The notes beneath the pieces are model-generated. The model did no database searches. It was given only the letters and a program-made list of their open reading frames with translations, and had not been told where the DNA came from. A stretch of DNA of 64,000 bases from Rhizobium laguerreae (lineage in GTDB: Bacteria; Pseudomonadota; Alphaproteobacteria; Rhizobiales; Rhizobiaceae): contig NZ_MRDM01000011.1 in the NCBI RefSeq assembly GCF_002008165.1, positions 434,001-498,000 on the forward strand, written 5' to 3'. The translations under genes and the position numbers were made by a program. Each line of letters opens with the position of its first letter. Positions within the stretch are counted from its first letter, which is position 1. Shown piece after piece: positions 62,530 to 64,000 of this stretch.

Positions 62530-63833
62530 CCACTTTTTCCCCCCGCGAGATCGTTTCCGAGCTCGATCGCTATATCATCGGCCAGCATGACGCCAAGCGC
62601 GCCGTTGCGATTGCGTTGCGCAATCGCTGGCGCCGCCAGCAGCTCGACCCGAGCCTGCGCGACGAAGTCATGCCGAAGAACATCCTGATGATCGGCCCGA
62701 CCGGTGTCGGCAAGACGGAAATCTCCCGCCGTCTGGCAAAGCTCGCCGGTGCGCCCTTCATCAAGGTGGAAGCCACAAAGTTTACCGAAGTCGGATATGT
62801 CGGCCGCGATGTCGAGCAGATCATCCGCGACCTCGTCGAGGTCGGCATCGGCCTGGTGCGCGAGAAGAAGCGGGCCGAGGTGCAGGCCAAGGCGCATGTG
62901 AGCGCCGAGGAGCGTGTTCTCGATGCGCTGGTCGGCACGACGGCATCGCCTGCCACGCGCGAAAACTTCCGCAAGAAGCTCCGGGACGGCGAACTCGACG
63001 ACAAGGAAATCGATATCGAGGTGGCCGATGCCGGCTCCGGCATGGGAGGCTTCGAAATTCCCGGCATGCCGGGCGCCAATATCGGCGTGCTGAACCTGTC
63101 GGAAATGTTCGGCAAGGCGATGGGCGGCCGCACCAAGAAGGTCCGCACCACAGTCAAGGCCTCGTATAGTGACCTAATCCGCGACGAATCCGACAAGCTG
63201 ATCGACAACGAAGTGATCCAGCGTGAAGCCGTTCGCTCCACCGAGAATGACGGTATCGTCTTCCTTGACGAAATCGACAAGATTGCCGCCCGCGACGGCG
63301 GCATGGGCGCCGGCGTTTCGCGCGAAGGCGTGCAGCGCGACCTCTTGCCGCTCGTCGAAGGCACGACGGTCTCGACCAAATACGGGCCGGTCAAGACCGA
63401 CCATATCCTGTTCATCGCCTCCGGCGCCTTCCATGTCTCCAAGCCTTCGGATCTTCTGCCGGAATTGCAGGGCCGCCTGCCGATCCGTGTCGAATTGCGT
63501 CCGCTGAACAAGGATGATTTCCGCCGGATCCTGACCGAGACGGAAGCAAGTCTCATCCGCCAGTACCGCGCGCTGATGGAAACCGAGAGCCTGAGCCTCG
63601 AATTCACCGACGACGCGATCGACGCGCTTGCCGATGTCGCCGTGCATCTGAACTCCTCCGTCGAGAACATCGGCGCACGCCGTCTGCAGACGGTGATGGA
63701 GCGGGTGCTGGACGATATTTCCTACAACGCGCCGGATCGAGGCGGGACGGCCGTGACGATCGATGCAGCTTATGTGCGCGAACATGTCGGCGATCTCGCA
63801 CAGAATACCGATCTCTCGCGCTTCATTCTGTGA
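62526..63833 (+). CDS. hslU: ATP-dependent protease ATPase subunit HslU
   Basis: AAA+ unfoldase that feeds proteins to HslV. The 435-residue product has Walker A G-P-T-G-V-G-K-T near residue 57, the pore loop G-Y-V-G-R-D, an intermediate I domain (about residues 110-230), Walker B F-L-D-E-I-D-K and the C-terminal sensor region ending L-S-R-F-I-L, the tail that activates HslV. It is the last gene of hslV-GNAT-hslU and is followed by a terminator. Confidence 0.98.
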   Translation: MTTFSPREIVSELDRYIIGQHDAKRAVAIALRNRWRRQQLDPSLRDEVMPKNILMIGPTGVGKTEISRRLAKLAGAPFIKVEATKFTEVGYVGRDVEQIIRDLVEVGIGLVREKKRAEVQAKAHVSAEERVLDALVGTTASPATRENFRKKLRDGELDDKEIDIEVADAGSGMGGFEIPGMPGANIGVLNLSEMFGKAMGGRTKKVRTTVKASYSDLIRDESDKLIDNEVIQREAVRSTENDGIVFLDEIDKIAARDGGMGAGVSREGVQRDLLPLVEGTTVSTKYGPVKTDHILFIASGAFHVSKPSDLLPELQGRLPIRVELRPLNKDDFRRILTETEASLIRQYRALMETESLSLEFTDDAIDALADVAVHLNSSVENIGARRLQTVMERVLDDISYNAPDRGGTAVTIDAAYVREHVGDLAQNTDLSRFIL

Positions 63834-63900
63834 TATCGGCGCACCGCTTCATGTCTTTCCCGGCATGAATGCCGGATTGTGACGAACGCGACTCTCGACA

Positions 63901-63940
63901 ACGGGCCTTTTACTTTCTAGTGAAGGCCCGTTTTGTTTTC
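63901..63940 (+). terminator. Terminator downstream of hslU
   Basis: Nine-base perfect arms ACGGGCCTT / AAGGCCCGT followed by TTTTGTTTTC. A smaller inverted repeat CCGGCAT-GA-ATGCCGG at 63860-63875 comes before it. The 167 bases after hslU hold no gene. Confidence 0.9.
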
Positions 63941-64000
63941 CGCTCCGGCTTTATTCGGCCAAGATTCTGGTCCAGGCAGCCGCATCGCAAACAGGATGAT

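Overview
The window is a 64 kb piece of an alphaproteobacterial chromosome. Gene content and order, together with a chvI-chvG intergenic mosaic element (RIME), point to the Rhizobiaceae, most likely Rhizobium sensu stricto (etli/leguminosarum type). It spans the probable replication origin of the main chromosome. It is dense core genome: about 62 protein genes, no rRNA, no tRNA, no insertion sequence, no prophage and no CRISPR array that I can see. Species assignment is inference from remembered protein sequences, not from a search.

Layout. (1) 1-3855: 3' end of leuS, then lptE and holA on the plus strand. (2) 4052-12829: a minus-strand block hemE-hemJ-rho-mnmE-mnmG-rsmG-parA-parB. Three parS-like sites lie here, one of them perfect. 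(3) 12830-13230: a gene-free stretch with DnaA boxes, an A+T-rich part and clustered GANTC sites, called here as oriC. (4) 13231-16861: plus-strand ppsR-maf-aroE-coaE-dnaQ, with another parS-like site in the aroE start. (5) 16929-23477: secB and fxsA (minus), then a Tim44-domain gene, mltA, an Smr gene, an XRE regulator and gyrB (plus). (6) 23564-29537: nitroreductase, DUF2218, glutathionyl-hydroquinone reductase, FAH hydrolase, phaZ, DUF2852 and a YgjP-type metalloprotein. (7) 29716-34775: trpF-trpB-trpA-accD-folC, closed by a bidirectional terminator. (8) 34848-52602: a long minus-strand series trxA, addA, addB, murU, a tsaE-amgK fusion, a divL-like tyrosine 'kinase', ahcY, ptsH, ptsM, hprK, chvG and chvI. 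(9) 52922-55697: pckA, arfB and alkB (plus). (10) 55712-61346: coaA and the histidine genes hisE-F-A, two small unknown genes, hisH, a DUF2628 gene and hisB (minus). (11) 61503-63833: hslV, a GNAT gene and hslU (plus).

How it fits together. The origin, segregation genes (parAB, parS), tRNA-U34 modification (mnmE, mnmG), gyrase, the Pol III delta subunit and proofreading subunit, and the cell-cycle protein DivL sit within about 35 kb. Gene orientation switches from minus to plus at the proposed origin, so most nearby genes run with the replication fork. Carbon and envelope signalling genes (HPr, an EIIA of the mannose family, a short HprK, ChvG/ChvI, pckA) are grouped next to each other. Cell-wall recycling is represented by murU and the tsaE-amgK fusion.

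Best second-look items: a near-identical pair of 117-bp double-palindrome repeats in inverted orientation, whose CTAG edges can supply stop codons of flanking genes; AccD without three of its four zinc cysteines; Tyr in place of the phospho-acceptor His in the DivL-like protein; parS sites that double as codons for an S-R-E-T peptide at two protein N termini; and three candidate operators (upstream of ahcY, phaZ and pckA). I found no clearly new multi-gene system; the most obscure protein-coding part is a pair of small genes inside the histidine operon.
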